Shown here in pieces: positions 54,168-62,827 of a stretch of DNA of 64,000 nucleotides (position 1 is the stretch's first letter; every line of letters starts with the position of its first letter). The notes below the pieces were generated by a model, which worked only from the letters and a program-made list of their open reading frames with translations, ran no database searches and had not been told where the DNA came from. The stretch comes from an uncultured Oscillospiraceae bacterium (GTDB lineage Bacteria > Bacillota > Clostridia > Oscillospirales > Ruminococcaceae): contig URGQ01000002.1 in NCBI GenBank assembly GCA_900547385.1, forward strand, positions 62,001 to 126,000, written 5' to 3'. A program made the translations under genes and the position numbers.

Positions 54168-55550
54168 ATGGCAGTAAAAGAAATAAAAGAGAAAAGTATT
54201 TATGTCTGTACCGAGTGCGGTTACGAGAGCGCCAAATGGCAGGGGCGGTGCCCAGATTGCGGTAACTGGAACACCCTGGTGGAGGAAACACGCATTATAG
54301 GTAAGGAGAAAAAGGGCGCGCCTGCAATGCAGCGGGAGGCTTCGCCGGTGATGGCATTGGATACTGTTAATGCTGATGAATCGGTGCGGTACCATACCGG
54401 CATGGAGGAGCTGGACCGGGTACTGGGTGGCGGCATTGTGCCGGGTGCGGCGATCCTGGTCTGCGGCGATCCGGGGATCGGTAAATCCACAGTACTGCTG
54501 CAGATGTGCCGTACCCTGGAGGAGCATTTGCAGGTTTTGTATGTTTCCGGCGAGGAAAGCCCCCGGCAGATTAAGCTGCGGGCCAACCGGCTGGGAGTGA
54601 CCGGGGAAAAGGTGTTGCTGACGGCGGCCACCGATGCCGAACAGATAAGAGAGACGATACTGGAGAACAAGCCCGATATTGTGGTGGTGGATTCCATCCA
54701 GACCCTTTCGGTCGCCAGCGTCAGCTCCTCACCGGGCAGCGTTTCGCAGGTGAGAGAATCGGCTATGCTGCTGATCGACACCTGCAAGGGACAGGAAATC
54801 CCGTTGTTCATTGTGGGGCATGTGAACAAGGACGGCAATATTGCGGGCCCGAAGGTGCTGGAGCATATGGTGGATACAGTCCTTTACTTTGAGGGGGATA
54901 AAAACCTGAGCTACCGCATTCTGCGGGCCAATAAAAACCGCTTTGGGTCCACCAACGAGATCGGCGTTTTTGAGATGGGGCAGAACGGCCTGCGTGAGGT
55001 GCCGAACCCCAGCGAGGCATTGCTTTCCGGCAGACCATTGGACTGCAGCGGAAGCTGCATTACCTGCCTGATGGAGGGTACCAGGCCCATTTTGGTGGAG
55101 ATACAGGCGCTGGTGACCAAAACCAGCTTTGGCAACCCGCGGCGGGTGGCTACTGGCTTTGATATGAACCGCACGGCGATGCTGCTGGCAGTGCTGGAAA
55201 AGCGCGCGGGCTTTTATATGGGGAACCTGGATGTCTTTGTGAACGCGGCGGGCGGTATGCGGGCGGACGAGCCCTCCGCTGACCTGGCGGTGGCGATGGC
55301 GGTACTGAGCAACCTGCTGGATAAGGTGATCCCCGATGATATGCTGCTGCTGGGCGAGATCGGCTTGGCGGGGGAGATCCGCTCCACGCCGCAGGTGCAG
55401 CAGCGGGTAGGGGAGGGCTACCGGCTGGGCTTCCGGCGCTTTCTGGTGCCGAAAAGCTCAATGAAGACAATGAACGCGGCAGACTACCCCGAGGCGGAGT
55501 TTCTGCCGGTGGGTCAGTTGAGTGAAGCTGTGCGGCTGCTGCGAAACTAA
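54168..55550 (+). CDS. radA: DNA repair protein RadA
   Basis: 460 aa, SD AAGGAAA. N-terminal zinc finger (CTECGYESAKWQGRCPDCGNW), RecA-like ATPase with Walker A GDPGIGKST (about residue 105) and the family motif KNRFGSTNEIG, then a Lon-protease-like C-terminal domain ending near SSMKTMNA. RadA helps branch migration in recombination repair. Length is the usual 455-460. A terminator follows. Confidence 0.96.
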   Translation: MAVKEIKEKSIYVCTECGYESAKWQGRCPDCGNWNTLVEETRIIGKEKKGAPAMQREASPVMALDTVNADESVRYHTGMEELDRVLGGGIVPGAAILVCGDPGIGKSTVLLQMCRTLEEHLQVLYVSGEESPRQIKLRANRLGVTGEKVLLTAATDAEQIRETILENKPDIVVVDSIQTLSVASVSSSPGSVSQVRESAMLLIDTCKGQEIPLFIVGHVNKDGNIAGPKVLEHMVDTVLYFEGDKNLSYRILRANKNRFGSTNEIGVFEMGQNGLREVPNPSEALLSGRPLDCSGSCITCLMEGTRPILVEIQALVTKTSFGNPRRVATGFDMNRTAMLLAVLEKRAGFYMGNLDVFVNAAGGMRADEPSADLAVAMAVLSNLLDKVIPDDMLLLGEIGLAGEIRSTPQVQQRVGEGYRLGFRRFLVPKSSMKTMNAADYPEAEFLPVGQLSEAVRLLRN

Positions 55551-55567
55551 CAGAATAGACAAAAATT

Positions 55568-55601
55568 GACGGTTTATCAGATGGTAGGCCGTCTTTTTTT
55601 T
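55568..55601 (+). terminator. Terminator after radA
   Basis: GACGG (55568-55572) pairs with CCGTC (55589-55593), followed by eight T's. Confidence 0.65.
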
Positions 55602-55674
55602 GAAAATTTGTAGTGAAAATGCACAATGAATAACAGAAAATTTATGCTGATATGTAAAATCGCATATAAAGATA

Positions 55675-55704
55675 TTGACAGAGGTGGGGGGGGCGGAGTA
55701 TATT
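55675..55704 (+). promoter_or_regulatory. Promoter of the tandem SGNH gene
   Basis: TTGACA (55675-55680), 18-base spacer (very G-rich), TATATT (55699-55704). Leader of about 100 bases follows, without a recognised riboswitch. Confidence 0.65.
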
Positions 55705-55810
55705 GTAATTAAATTGGTCGGCCAACCATTTTAAGTACGAAAATGTAATCCAAGGAAAGGTGCTGCTGAAGGGGGAAGAACCGGAGGCGGCAAAAAGGAG
55801 GATTTATTTT

Positions 55811-57607
55811 ATGTTGAGTTTCTGGCGTGCAATTTTCTATTCGTCCTTACTCGACCCGATTTTTACGGCAGTAGCCTCTGCACTGGGTGTAACAAAGCAG
55901 GTGTGTAAGGAGTACTGCACCAGCGGTGTTATGGAGTATGGTCTTACCATGCTGCTGATTGTGCTGGCGGTCATTCTGGTCATCGTTCTTATCCGTGTAT
56001 TTGGTCTACTGAACGGCGGCAACCTAAGCGGTAAGTACAACCCCGAGAGCCTGGAAAAGGTGAAGAGCAGTCCTCTTGCGGGCAAGAACATCGTTTTCCT
56101 GGGCTCTTCCGTCACCAAGGGCTTTGCGGCCTATGGCAAGTCTTTCGTTGACATGATCGCCGCCCGCACCGGCGCTACCTGTGTGAAGGAAGCAGTAAGT
56201 GGTACTACTCTGGTGGACGACAACGCCAAGAGCTATGTGGCTCGTCTGAAGGCGCTGGACCCCAAGACCCCCTGCGACCTGTTTGTATGCCAGCTTTCCA
56301 CTAACGATGCTACCAAGAAGAAGCCTTTGGGCAAGGTAGCGGTTGCCGGTGAAGCCTATGATACCAAGACCATCTGCGGCGCGATCGAGTACATCATCGA
56401 CTACGCCAAGAAGACCTGGAATTGCCCCATTGCGTTCTATACTAACCCCGAGTATGCTTCTCCCGAGTATAAGGACATGGTGGAGGCGCTGTATGCCATC
56501 GCCAAGAAGTGGGATGTTGCGGTAATCGACCTGTGGAACGACCGTGAGCTGAACACCAAGGAAGCGAAGAAGCGTTCCTGCATGAACGACCAGATTCACC
56601 CCACCAAGAAGGGTTATGCCCTGTGGACCCCTGTTATGGAAGCGGCCCTTGGTAATGTGGTAGAGGGTAAGGCCGTACCCGCTCGTCCCAAGACCGAGCC
56701 GGCTGTGACCCGTGAGGAAGTGGCGAAGAAGAAGAGCGGCCGCACCACCAAGAAGGTTATCCTGCGCATCCTGGCCGCTATCCTGGCAATCATCATTGTA
56801 GTTGGCGCCAGCACGGTTCAGCAGCTGTTTGCTGTTACCGGCATGAAGAATGAAGGTAATAGTGATACCTATAATCCTGAAAATGTTACCATGAAGGCTG
56901 ATAGCCCCATCAAGGGCAAGAAGCTGCTATGGTTGGGCTCCTCGGTATTCCAGGGCTTTGGCGCTCGTAATACCTCCCCGGCACTTTGGATCGATGCGAT
57001 GGATGGTACGATCTCTACTATTGAAGTTAAGGGCGGTACCTTCCTTGCTTCCATCGACGGTTCTATCGGCGGCGGTGTTGCTGGTTCCATTTCGGCTGAC
57101 TCGTCCTATATCAACCGTCTGCGCAACCATACTGCCGAGACTGATCCCGATCTGGATCTGGTAGTGGTTCAGCTCTCCACTAATGACTCCAAGGGTCAGT
57201 GCGAGACCGGCGTAGTAAGCGACAGCTTTGATCCTGCGACCTTTGATGAAGTAACCACCACCGGTGCGCTGGAAGCGATCATTGCGTACGCTAAGGAAAC
57301 CTGGGGTGCTCGTGTTCTGGTTATCACCGGCACTTACTTTGAGGATGAAATGACCTATTCCGGCGGACAGAATGCAGAGATTTACAAGACCATGATCGAG
57401 CGATGCCATGAGCTGGACGAAAAGTGGGGCGATGACTTCACCGTTTTGGATCTGTGGCACAATGATGCGATGTATGAGAATGTTAAGACCGGCGATGCTC
57501 TGTGGAGATCCTACATGAGCGATGCCATCCATCCTACCAAGAAGGGCTATCTTGAGTGGTGGGGTCCGTACATTGAAGCACAGCTGTACGAGATGCTTGC
57601 TGACTGA
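55811..57607 (+). CDS. Membrane protein with two SGNH/GDSL-like hydrolase domains
   Basis: 598 aa from ATG 55811 (AAAGGAGGA upstream). Topology: hydrophobic segments near residues 1-25 and 38-58, SGNH domain 1 (about 75-280), a basic linker, a third membrane segment (about 318-338), SGNH domain 2 (about 365-595). The same blocks occur in both: GSSVTKGF and GSSVFQGF (nucleophile Ser), CQLSTND and VQLSTND, NDQIHPTKKGY and SDAIHPTKKGY (catalytic Asp/His). The domains clearly arose by duplication. SGNH enzymes deacylate lipids, peptidoglycan or polysaccharide. The two domains may lie on opposite sides of the membrane or on the same side, depending on topology. Codon use is that of a highly expressed gene. 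Confidence 0.8.
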   Translation: MLSFWRAIFYSSLLDPIFTAVASALGVTKQVCKEYCTSGVMEYGLTMLLIVLAVILVIVLIRVFGLLNGGNLSGKYNPESLEKVKSSPLAGKNIVFLGSSVTKGFAAYGKSFVDMIAARTGATCVKEAVSGTTLVDDNAKSYVARLKALDPKTPCDLFVCQLSTNDATKKKPLGKVAVAGEAYDTKTICGAIEYIIDYAKKTWNCPIAFYTNPEYASPEYKDMVEALYAIAKKWDVAVIDLWNDRELNTKEAKKRSCMNDQIHPTKKGYALWTPVMEAALGNVVEGKAVPARPKTEPAVTREEVAKKKSGRTTKKVILRILAAILAIIIVVGASTVQQLFAVTGMKNEGNSDTYNPENVTMKADSPIKGKKLLWLGSSVFQGFGARNTSPALWIDAMDGTISTIEVKGGTFLASIDGSIGGGVAGSISADSSYINRLRNHTAETDPDLDLVVVQLSTNDSKGQCETGVVSDSFDPATFDEVTTTGALEAIIAYAKETWGARVLVITGTYFEDEMTYSGGQNAEIYKTMIERCHELDEKWGDDFTVLDLWHNDAMYENVKTGDALWRSYMSDAIHPTKKGYLEWWGPYIEAQLYEMLAD

Positions 57608-57641
57608 TTTAGTTAGACATTCTCCTCTTGTGAACATATAG

Positions 57642-57677
57642 AAAAGGCCGGAGCCTCTTAAGGGGCTCCGGCCTTTT
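57642..57677. terminator. Bidirectional terminator
   Basis: AAAAGGCCGGAGCC (57642-57655) pairs perfectly with GGCTCCGGCCTTTT (57664-57677), between convergent genes. Confidence 0.9.
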
Positions 57678-57682
57678 GCTGT

Positions 57683-58192
57683 TCAGCGGCAGCAACCGGC
57701 CATGTGGATGAGTTTTTGCAGGCATTCGGCGTGCAGGGTTTCATCATCAGCCAGGCGTTCCAGCAGGGGACACAGAGCGGCATTGCAGCAGAGACGGGCC
57801 GCAGAGCGGTAGGCATCGGCGGCATCCAGTTCGGCGCGCATATCGCCCAGCAGCATACAGCAGGGATCGGTGGCGTAATTGACAAGGCCAGCGTGCCAGT
57901 ATTGCTTCTGTGCCGGACGGATAAACTGGGGGTCACCGCCCATCATGGTAATGCACCGTCCCAACAGCGAGATGTGGCGCATCTCCACCATATTGATCTT
58001 GCCGATGGCTTCGGCAATTTCCGGACGGCAGCTGCTCAGGATGGTGCTCTGGTAGCTGTACTGCATGGTGGTGGTTAGCTCGCTGGTACGGCCGGAGTAG
58101 AATTCAGTCAGCATGCGCAGATCGGCGGTGTTGTAGCACAGGCATTCCGGCATGGGGTAGCCCTGCGACGCCTGAAAGATCATTTCCTGCAT
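57683..58192 (-). CDS. Ferritin-like (rubrerythrin/CotJC-like) diiron protein
   Basis: 169 aa from ATG 58192, with AGGAGGTGAT upstream; a longer frame has no SD. A four-helix bundle is suggested with carboxylate/His pairs: TSELTTTMQY, VEMRHISLLG (E-x-x-H), RAELDAADAY and DDETLHAECLQK (E-x-x-H). Such diiron proteins act as peroxidases or manganese-catalase-like spore coat proteins. It begins MQEMIFQASQGYP and ends in Cys-Cys-Arg. The specific family member is not certain; nearby sporulation genes make a coat-associated role possible. Confidence 0.7.
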   Translation of the reverse strand: MQEMIFQASQGYPMPECLCYNTADLRMLTEFYSGRTSELTTTMQYSYQSTILSSCRPEIAEAIGKINMVEMRHISLLGRCITMMGGDPQFIRPAQKQYWHAGLVNYATDPCCMLLGDMRAELDAADAYRSAARLCCNAALCPLLERLADDETLHAECLQKLIHMAGCCR

Positions 58193-58289
58193 AGAATCAC
58201 CTCCTGATGGCATCTTATGCAAAATAGCGGAAAGGGGGAACATCCCGCCGGTGCTGAGAATATACTGCCCCAAAAGGGGGAGTGCCGCA

Positions 58290-58985
58290 GTGAGGATAAA
58301 GCACCATGCAAGCAGGCGAAAAATGCAGAATATAAAGTGGGGCAAAGTGCTAGTGCTTCTCAGTCTGGTGGGGGGGATTATCGCATTGGATATGGGCATA
58401 AGGCCAATGGTACGGGAAGCGGCGGCCAGCCAGACGCAGATTGCGGTGAACCGGATGATCCAGCGGGCGGTACTGGAGGTGCTGGAAGAGGACGGGCTGC
58501 GGTATCAATCTTTTGTTAGCCTTCAGCAGAACCAAAGCGGGGAGACCACCGCCCTAATCACTGATACGGTGCTGATCAACCGTCTGCAGGGGGAGCTGCT
58601 GGAGAAGATATTGCAGACGCTGCAGCAGTACCGTGAACTGAAGCTGGAACTGCCGCTGGGAAGCCTAACGGGGATTCAGTTCCTGGCGGGACGGGGGCCG
58701 CTGGTAGCGCTTCAGCTGCGGCCGGTGGGGCTGGTCAAGACCAAGATCATCAATCAGTTTGACGAGGCAGGCATCAACCAGACAAGGCATCGGATTCAAT
58801 TGCAGGTAACGGTGGATATGCTCTCACTGCTGCCGGGGTATCGCATCAGCAGCCAGGCGCAATGCAATGTGATCTTGGCGGAGACGATTATAGTGGGACT
58901 GGTGCCGGATGCCTATACCGAGGTGTATGGCGGCACTGATGACCTGGTGGGCATGATACAGGACTACGGCGCGCTGGTGGGGTGA
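58290..58985 (+). CDS. yunB: Sporulation protein YunB
   Basis: 231 aa from GTG 58290 with AAAAGGGGG spaced 9-10 bases; ATG 58323 is an alternative. One N-terminal membrane segment (about residues 17-40, VLVLLSLVGGIIALDMGI) and an outer domain that carries YunB features: NRMIQRAVLEVLEED, LQGELLEKILQTLQ and the C-terminal IVGLVPDAYTEVYGG. YunB is needed for late sporulation in Bacillus. Its presence supports a spore-forming lineage. It is divergent from the ferritin-like gene. Confidence 0.85.
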   Translation: MRIKHHASRRKMQNIKWGKVLVLLSLVGGIIALDMGIRPMVREAAASQTQIAVNRMIQRAVLEVLEEDGLRYQSFVSLQQNQSGETTALITDTVLINRLQGELLEKILQTLQQYRELKLELPLGSLTGIQFLAGRGPLVALQLRPVGLVKTKIINQFDEAGINQTRHRIQLQVTVDMLSLLPGYRISSQAQCNVILAETIIVGLVPDAYTEVYGGTDDLVGMIQDYGALVG

Positions 58986-59072
58986 AATTCATCCCAAAGA
59001 AATACCGGGAATTTATTGTATTTGTGGGGCAAAGTTGCTATAATATATAGGTTATATTGGGGAGGTGTGCAG

Positions 59073-61055
59073 ATGAGCGAGGACATTCGCCGCAAAATGC
59101 GGGAGCTGGAAAAGCAGGTTGAACATCATATGCATCTGTACTACGACTTGGATGCGCCGGAGCTGGAGGATTATGAGTATGATCGTTTGATCCACAGCCT
59201 GATGGACCTGGAGGAGCAATACCCGCAGTATGCTTCGCCCAATTCGCCGACCAAGCGGGTGGGCGGTAAGGCGCAGAACACCTTCCGGGAGGTTACGCAT
59301 AAGGTGCAGATGGGCTCTCTGCAGGATGTATTTTCTACCGATGAGCTGCGTGCCTTTGACGCGCGGGTGCGGGAGGAAGTGCCGAACCCCACCTATGTGG
59401 TGGAGCAGAAGATCGACGGACTTTCGGTTTCGCTGGAATACCATGATGGGGAGCTGGCGGTGGGATCTACCCGCGGCGATGGTTTTACCGGGGAGGATGT
59501 GACCGAAAACCTGCGCACCATTCGCAGCATCCCGCTGCAGTTGCCGGAGGCGCTGCCGCTGCTGGAAGTGCGCGGTGAAGTGTATATGCCCGTGACGAGC
59601 TTTAACCGGCTGGTGCGGGAACAGGAGCTGCGGGAGGAGACACCAGCGAAGAACCCCCGCAACGCGGCGGCTGGCTCGCTGCGGCAGAAGGACCCCAAAA
59701 TAGCGGCGGCCAGAGGACTGGATATCTTCTGTTTTAATGTGCAGCAGCTGGAGGGTGTGACCTGTGAGCGGCACAGTGAGTCGCTGGAGCTGATGCGGCG
59801 GCTGGGGTTCCCGGTTTCGCCGGATTACAAGGTATTTGATAACATAGAAGACGCTATAAAACAGGTGGAAGTGATAGGTGAGCTACGCGGATCGCTGGGA
59901 TACCAGATCGACGGCGCGGTTATAAAGGTGGACCGCTTTACAGATAGAGAGCTTTTGGGCAGTACGGCCAAATACCCTAAATGGGCAGTGGCCTTTAAGT
60001 ACCCGCCGGAGGAAAAGGAGACGGTACTGCGGGATGTGGTGCTGCAGGTGGGACGCACTGGCGCAGTGACGCCGACCGCGGAATTTGACCCGATAGAGCT
60101 GGCGGGCACCACTGTGAGCCGAGCCACCCTGCATAATCAGGATTTTATCACCCAGCTGGGGGTGAATATCGGAGATACCATCGTGGTGCGGAAGGCCGGG
60201 GATATTATCCCGGAGGTGATAGCGGTAAAGAACCACCCGGAAGGGACATCCGCCTATACACTGCCCACCCATTGTCCCTCCTGTGGGACACTGCTGGTGC
60301 GCGATCCTGAGGTGGCGGCTATCCGCTGTCCCAATATCAGCTGCCCGGCGCAGATACTGAGAAGTTTGATCCATTTTTGCAGCCGTAATGCGATGGATAT
60401 AGAAGGACTGGGAGAAGCGGTGTGTGAGCAGCTGCTTGCGACTGGTTTGGCCAAGACACCGGCCGATCTGTACCGGCTGACCAAGGAAGAACTGCTGGGG
60501 CTGGAGGGATTCCAGAAGAAGAAGGCGGAGAATATCCTTTCGGCGCTGGAAAAATCCAAGCACAATGAGCTGGGTGCGCTGCTGTTTGGCCTCGGTATCC
60601 GCAATATCGGCGATAAAGCGGCGAAGCTGCTGGCGCAGCGGTTTGGCTCCCTGCAGGCGGTGGAAGCGGCTACGAAAGAGGAGCTGCTTTCCATTGAAGG
60701 CTTTGGTGAGATCATGGCCGAGAGTGTTTTGCAATACTTTGACGATGAAAATAACCGTCGGTTGTGCCATGATTTGCTGGCCCTTGGTATGGAGCCGTGG
60801 GTGCCAGAGCAGCAATCGGCCGCTTTGGCGGGGATGACCATAGTAGTAACCGGCACATTGCCGAACTATTCCCGTGAGGAGATCCAGGATCTCATTGAGA
60901 AAAACGGCGGGAAGGCCTCCGGCAGTGTGAGCAAAAAGACAAGCTATGTAGTGGCCGGAGAAGCCGCGGGAAGTAAGTTGACCAAGGCGCAGAGTCTGGG
61001 TGTGCCGGTACTGACGGAGCAGGGATTACTGGAACTGATAGAAAGGGGTTCTTAA
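59073..61055 (+). CDS. ligA: NAD-dependent DNA ligase
   Basis: 660 aa from ATG 59073 (GGGAGGTG upstream). Domain order: Ia and adenylation domain with catalytic Lys in EQKIDGLSVS, OB fold, a C4 zinc finger (CPSCGTLLV to CPNISCPAQ), helix-hairpin-helix repeats (LLGLEGFQKKKAENIL, FGLGIRNIGDKAAKLL), C-terminal BRCT domain (MTIVVTGTLPNYSREEIQ). It seals nicks with NAD. Length is typical. gatC starts 5 bases after its stop. Confidence 0.97.
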   Translation: MSEDIRRKMRELEKQVEHHMHLYYDLDAPELEDYEYDRLIHSLMDLEEQYPQYASPNSPTKRVGGKAQNTFREVTHKVQMGSLQDVFSTDELRAFDARVREEVPNPTYVVEQKIDGLSVSLEYHDGELAVGSTRGDGFTGEDVTENLRTIRSIPLQLPEALPLLEVRGEVYMPVTSFNRLVREQELREETPAKNPRNAAAGSLRQKDPKIAAARGLDIFCFNVQQLEGVTCERHSESLELMRRLGFPVSPDYKVFDNIEDAIKQVEVIGELRGSLGYQIDGAVIKVDRFTDRELLGSTAKYPKWAVAFKYPPEEKETVLRDVVLQVGRTGAVTPTAEFDPIELAGTTVSRATLHNQDFITQLGVNIGDTIVVRKAGDIIPEVIAVKNHPEGTSAYTLPTHCPSCGTLLVRDPEVAAIRCPNISCPAQILRSLIHFCSRNAMDIEGLGEAVCEQLLATGLAKTPADLYRLTKEELLGLEGFQKKKAENILSALEKSKHNELGALLFGLGIRNIGDKAAKLLAQRFGSLQAVEAATKEELLSIEGFGEIMAESVLQYFDDENNRRLCHDLLALGMEPWVPEQQSAALAGMTIVVTGTLPNYSREEIQDLIEKNGGKASGSVSKKTSYVVAGEAAGSKLTKAQSLGVPVLTEQGLLELIERGS

Positions 61056-61060
61056 AAAAT

Positions 61061-61330
61061 ATGGAGATCGATATCAAGAAAATCGCGAAGCTCTCACGGC
61101 TGGCCATTGAGCCGGAGCGAGAGGAAAAATTCCAGAAGGATATGCAGAACATCATTGAGATGGTGGAGCGGCTGCCAGAAATGGAGATTGGGGATCTTTC
61201 CCCCAAGGTAGAAGACACCATGACGCTTCGGGAGGATGTGGTGGAACCTTCTCTGCCGCGGGATGAAGTGCTGAAGAATGCTCCGCAGGTGGCGGCCGGC
61301 TGTGTGGTGGTGCCAAAGACGGTAGGTTAA
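61061..61330 (+). CDS. gatC: Aspartyl/glutamyl-tRNA amidotransferase subunit C
   Basis: 89 aa, starting 5 bases after ligA. GatC bridges GatA and GatB in the enzyme that corrects Glu-tRNA(Gln) and Asp-tRNA(Asn). IKKIAKLSRLAIEPEREEKF near the start and LREDVVEPSLPRDEVLKNAP near the end are typical; length is normal. AAAGGGG lies at the end of ligA as the ribosome binding site. Confidence 0.95.
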   Translation: MEIDIKKIAKLSRLAIEPEREEKFQKDMQNIIEMVERLPEMEIGDLSPKVEDTMTLREDVVEPSLPRDEVLKNAPQVAAGCVVVPKTVG

Positions 61331-61354
61331 CAAGAGGGAAAGGAAGTGGACAAC

Positions 61355-62812
61355 ATGGATCTGTATAAACTGACCGGCGGCGAACTGCACCGGCTGATGA
61401 AGGAGAAGAGGGTTTCCGCGGTGGAAGTGACTGAGGATACCTTTGCCCGCATTGCCAAAGTGGAGAATGGAATTGGCGCTTTCATTACCGCCACTCCGGA
61501 GGAAGCAATGAAAACGGCCCAAGCGGTGGATAAAAAGATAGCAGCAGGAGAGGAGCTGCACCCCCTGGCCGGTATCCCCATCGGAATTAAGGATAACATC
61601 TGCACCAAGGATATCAAGACGACCTGCGCCAGCAAAATGCTGGAGAATTTTGTGCCGCCCTATGATGCGACGGTCATCACCAAGCTGAAGGCTGTGGACT
61701 ATGTGATGACCGGCAAGATGAACATGGACGAATTCGCCATGGGTTCCTCCTGTGAGAACTCGGCGTTCCATATCACCCATAACCCCCACGGGTTGGATAA
61801 GGTGCCTGGTGGTTCTTCCGGCGGTTCCGCGGCGGCGGTGGCGGCTGGCGAAGCTGTACTGACCCTGGGCAGTGATACCGGCGGTTCTATTCGTGAGCCT
61901 GCCGCCTATTGCGGTATTATTGGCCTGAAGCCCACCTATGGCGCGGTAAGCCGCTACGGCTTGGTGGCGTTTGCTTCCTCGCTGGATCAGATTGGTCCGA
62001 TGGGACGCAGCGTAGAGGATGTAGCGAACCTGTTCTATACCATCAGTGGACAGGACCCCTACGATGCTACCAGCATGCCAACCCATTACCCAAAGACCGC
62101 CGAGGGACTGGGATATGACCTGGCGGGTCTGCGCATTGGCGTTCCCAAGGAGTTCTATAAGCACGCGGATGTAGCGGTAGGTGCTGCCATTTGGCAGGTT
62201 ATCCGCACGCTGGAGGCCCGTGGCGCCAAGGTGGTGGATATCAGCTTGCCCAGCACCGAGTACGGCCTTTCCGCCTATTACATCATTTCCTCGGCGGAAG
62301 CATCCTCCAACCTTTCCCGTTTTGACGGTGTGAAGTATGGCTTCCGCGCGGAAAACTACACCGACCTGAACGATATGTATGAAAAGACCCGCAGCGAAGG
62401 CTTTGGCGATGAGGTAAAGCGACGCATTATGCTGGGTACTTTTGTGTTGTCCTCTGGTTACTACGATGCCTACTACAAAAAGGCCAAGCTGTTCCAGCAG
62501 AAGGTGCGTGCCGAGTATGATGAGGCCTTCAAGCAGTGCGATGTTATTGTGACGCCCACCGCGCCGACCGCGGCCTTTAAGATTGGTGAGAATGTTCATG
62601 ATCCTTTGAAGATGTACGCCAGTGATATCTGCACCATTACTGTGAATATTGCAGGCCTGCCGGCGCTTTCTCTGCCCATTGGCATGGACCATGAGATGCC
62701 GGTGGGAATGCAGCTCATTGGGCCGCATTTCTCGGAGGAGAAGCTCCTGGGCATTGCCAAGGAATTCGAGACCCTGCGCGGCGGCCTGTGCAAGGTAGCC
62801 ACTGTGGTGTAA
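61355..62812 (+). CDS. gatA: Aspartyl/glutamyl-tRNA amidotransferase subunit A
   Basis: 485 aa from ATG 61355 (AAAGGAAG upstream; a GTG at 61346 is in frame but too close to it). It is the amidase-signature subunit that releases ammonia from glutamine. GIPIGIKDNICTKD carries the catalytic Lys; VPGGSSGGSAAAVAAG holds the cis-Ser and GSDTGGSIREPA the nucleophile Ser. Length is standard. Confidence 0.97.
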   Translation: MDLYKLTGGELHRLMKEKRVSAVEVTEDTFARIAKVENGIGAFITATPEEAMKTAQAVDKKIAAGEELHPLAGIPIGIKDNICTKDIKTTCASKMLENFVPPYDATVITKLKAVDYVMTGKMNMDEFAMGSSCENSAFHITHNPHGLDKVPGGSSGGSAAAVAAGEAVLTLGSDTGGSIREPAAYCGIIGLKPTYGAVSRYGLVAFASSLDQIGPMGRSVEDVANLFYTISGQDPYDATSMPTHYPKTAEGLGYDLAGLRIGVPKEFYKHADVAVGAAIWQVIRTLEARGAKVVDISLPSTEYGLSAYYIISSAEASSNLSRFDGVKYGFRAENYTDLNDMYEKTRSEGFGDEVKRRIMLGTFVLSSGYYDAYYKKAKLFQQKVRAEYDEAFKQCDVIVTPTAPTAAFKIGENVHDPLKMYASDICTITVNIAGLPALSLPIGMDHEMPVGMQLIGPHFSEEKLLGIAKEFETLRGGLCKVATVV

Positions 62813-62827
62813 GGAAGGAGAAACAAC

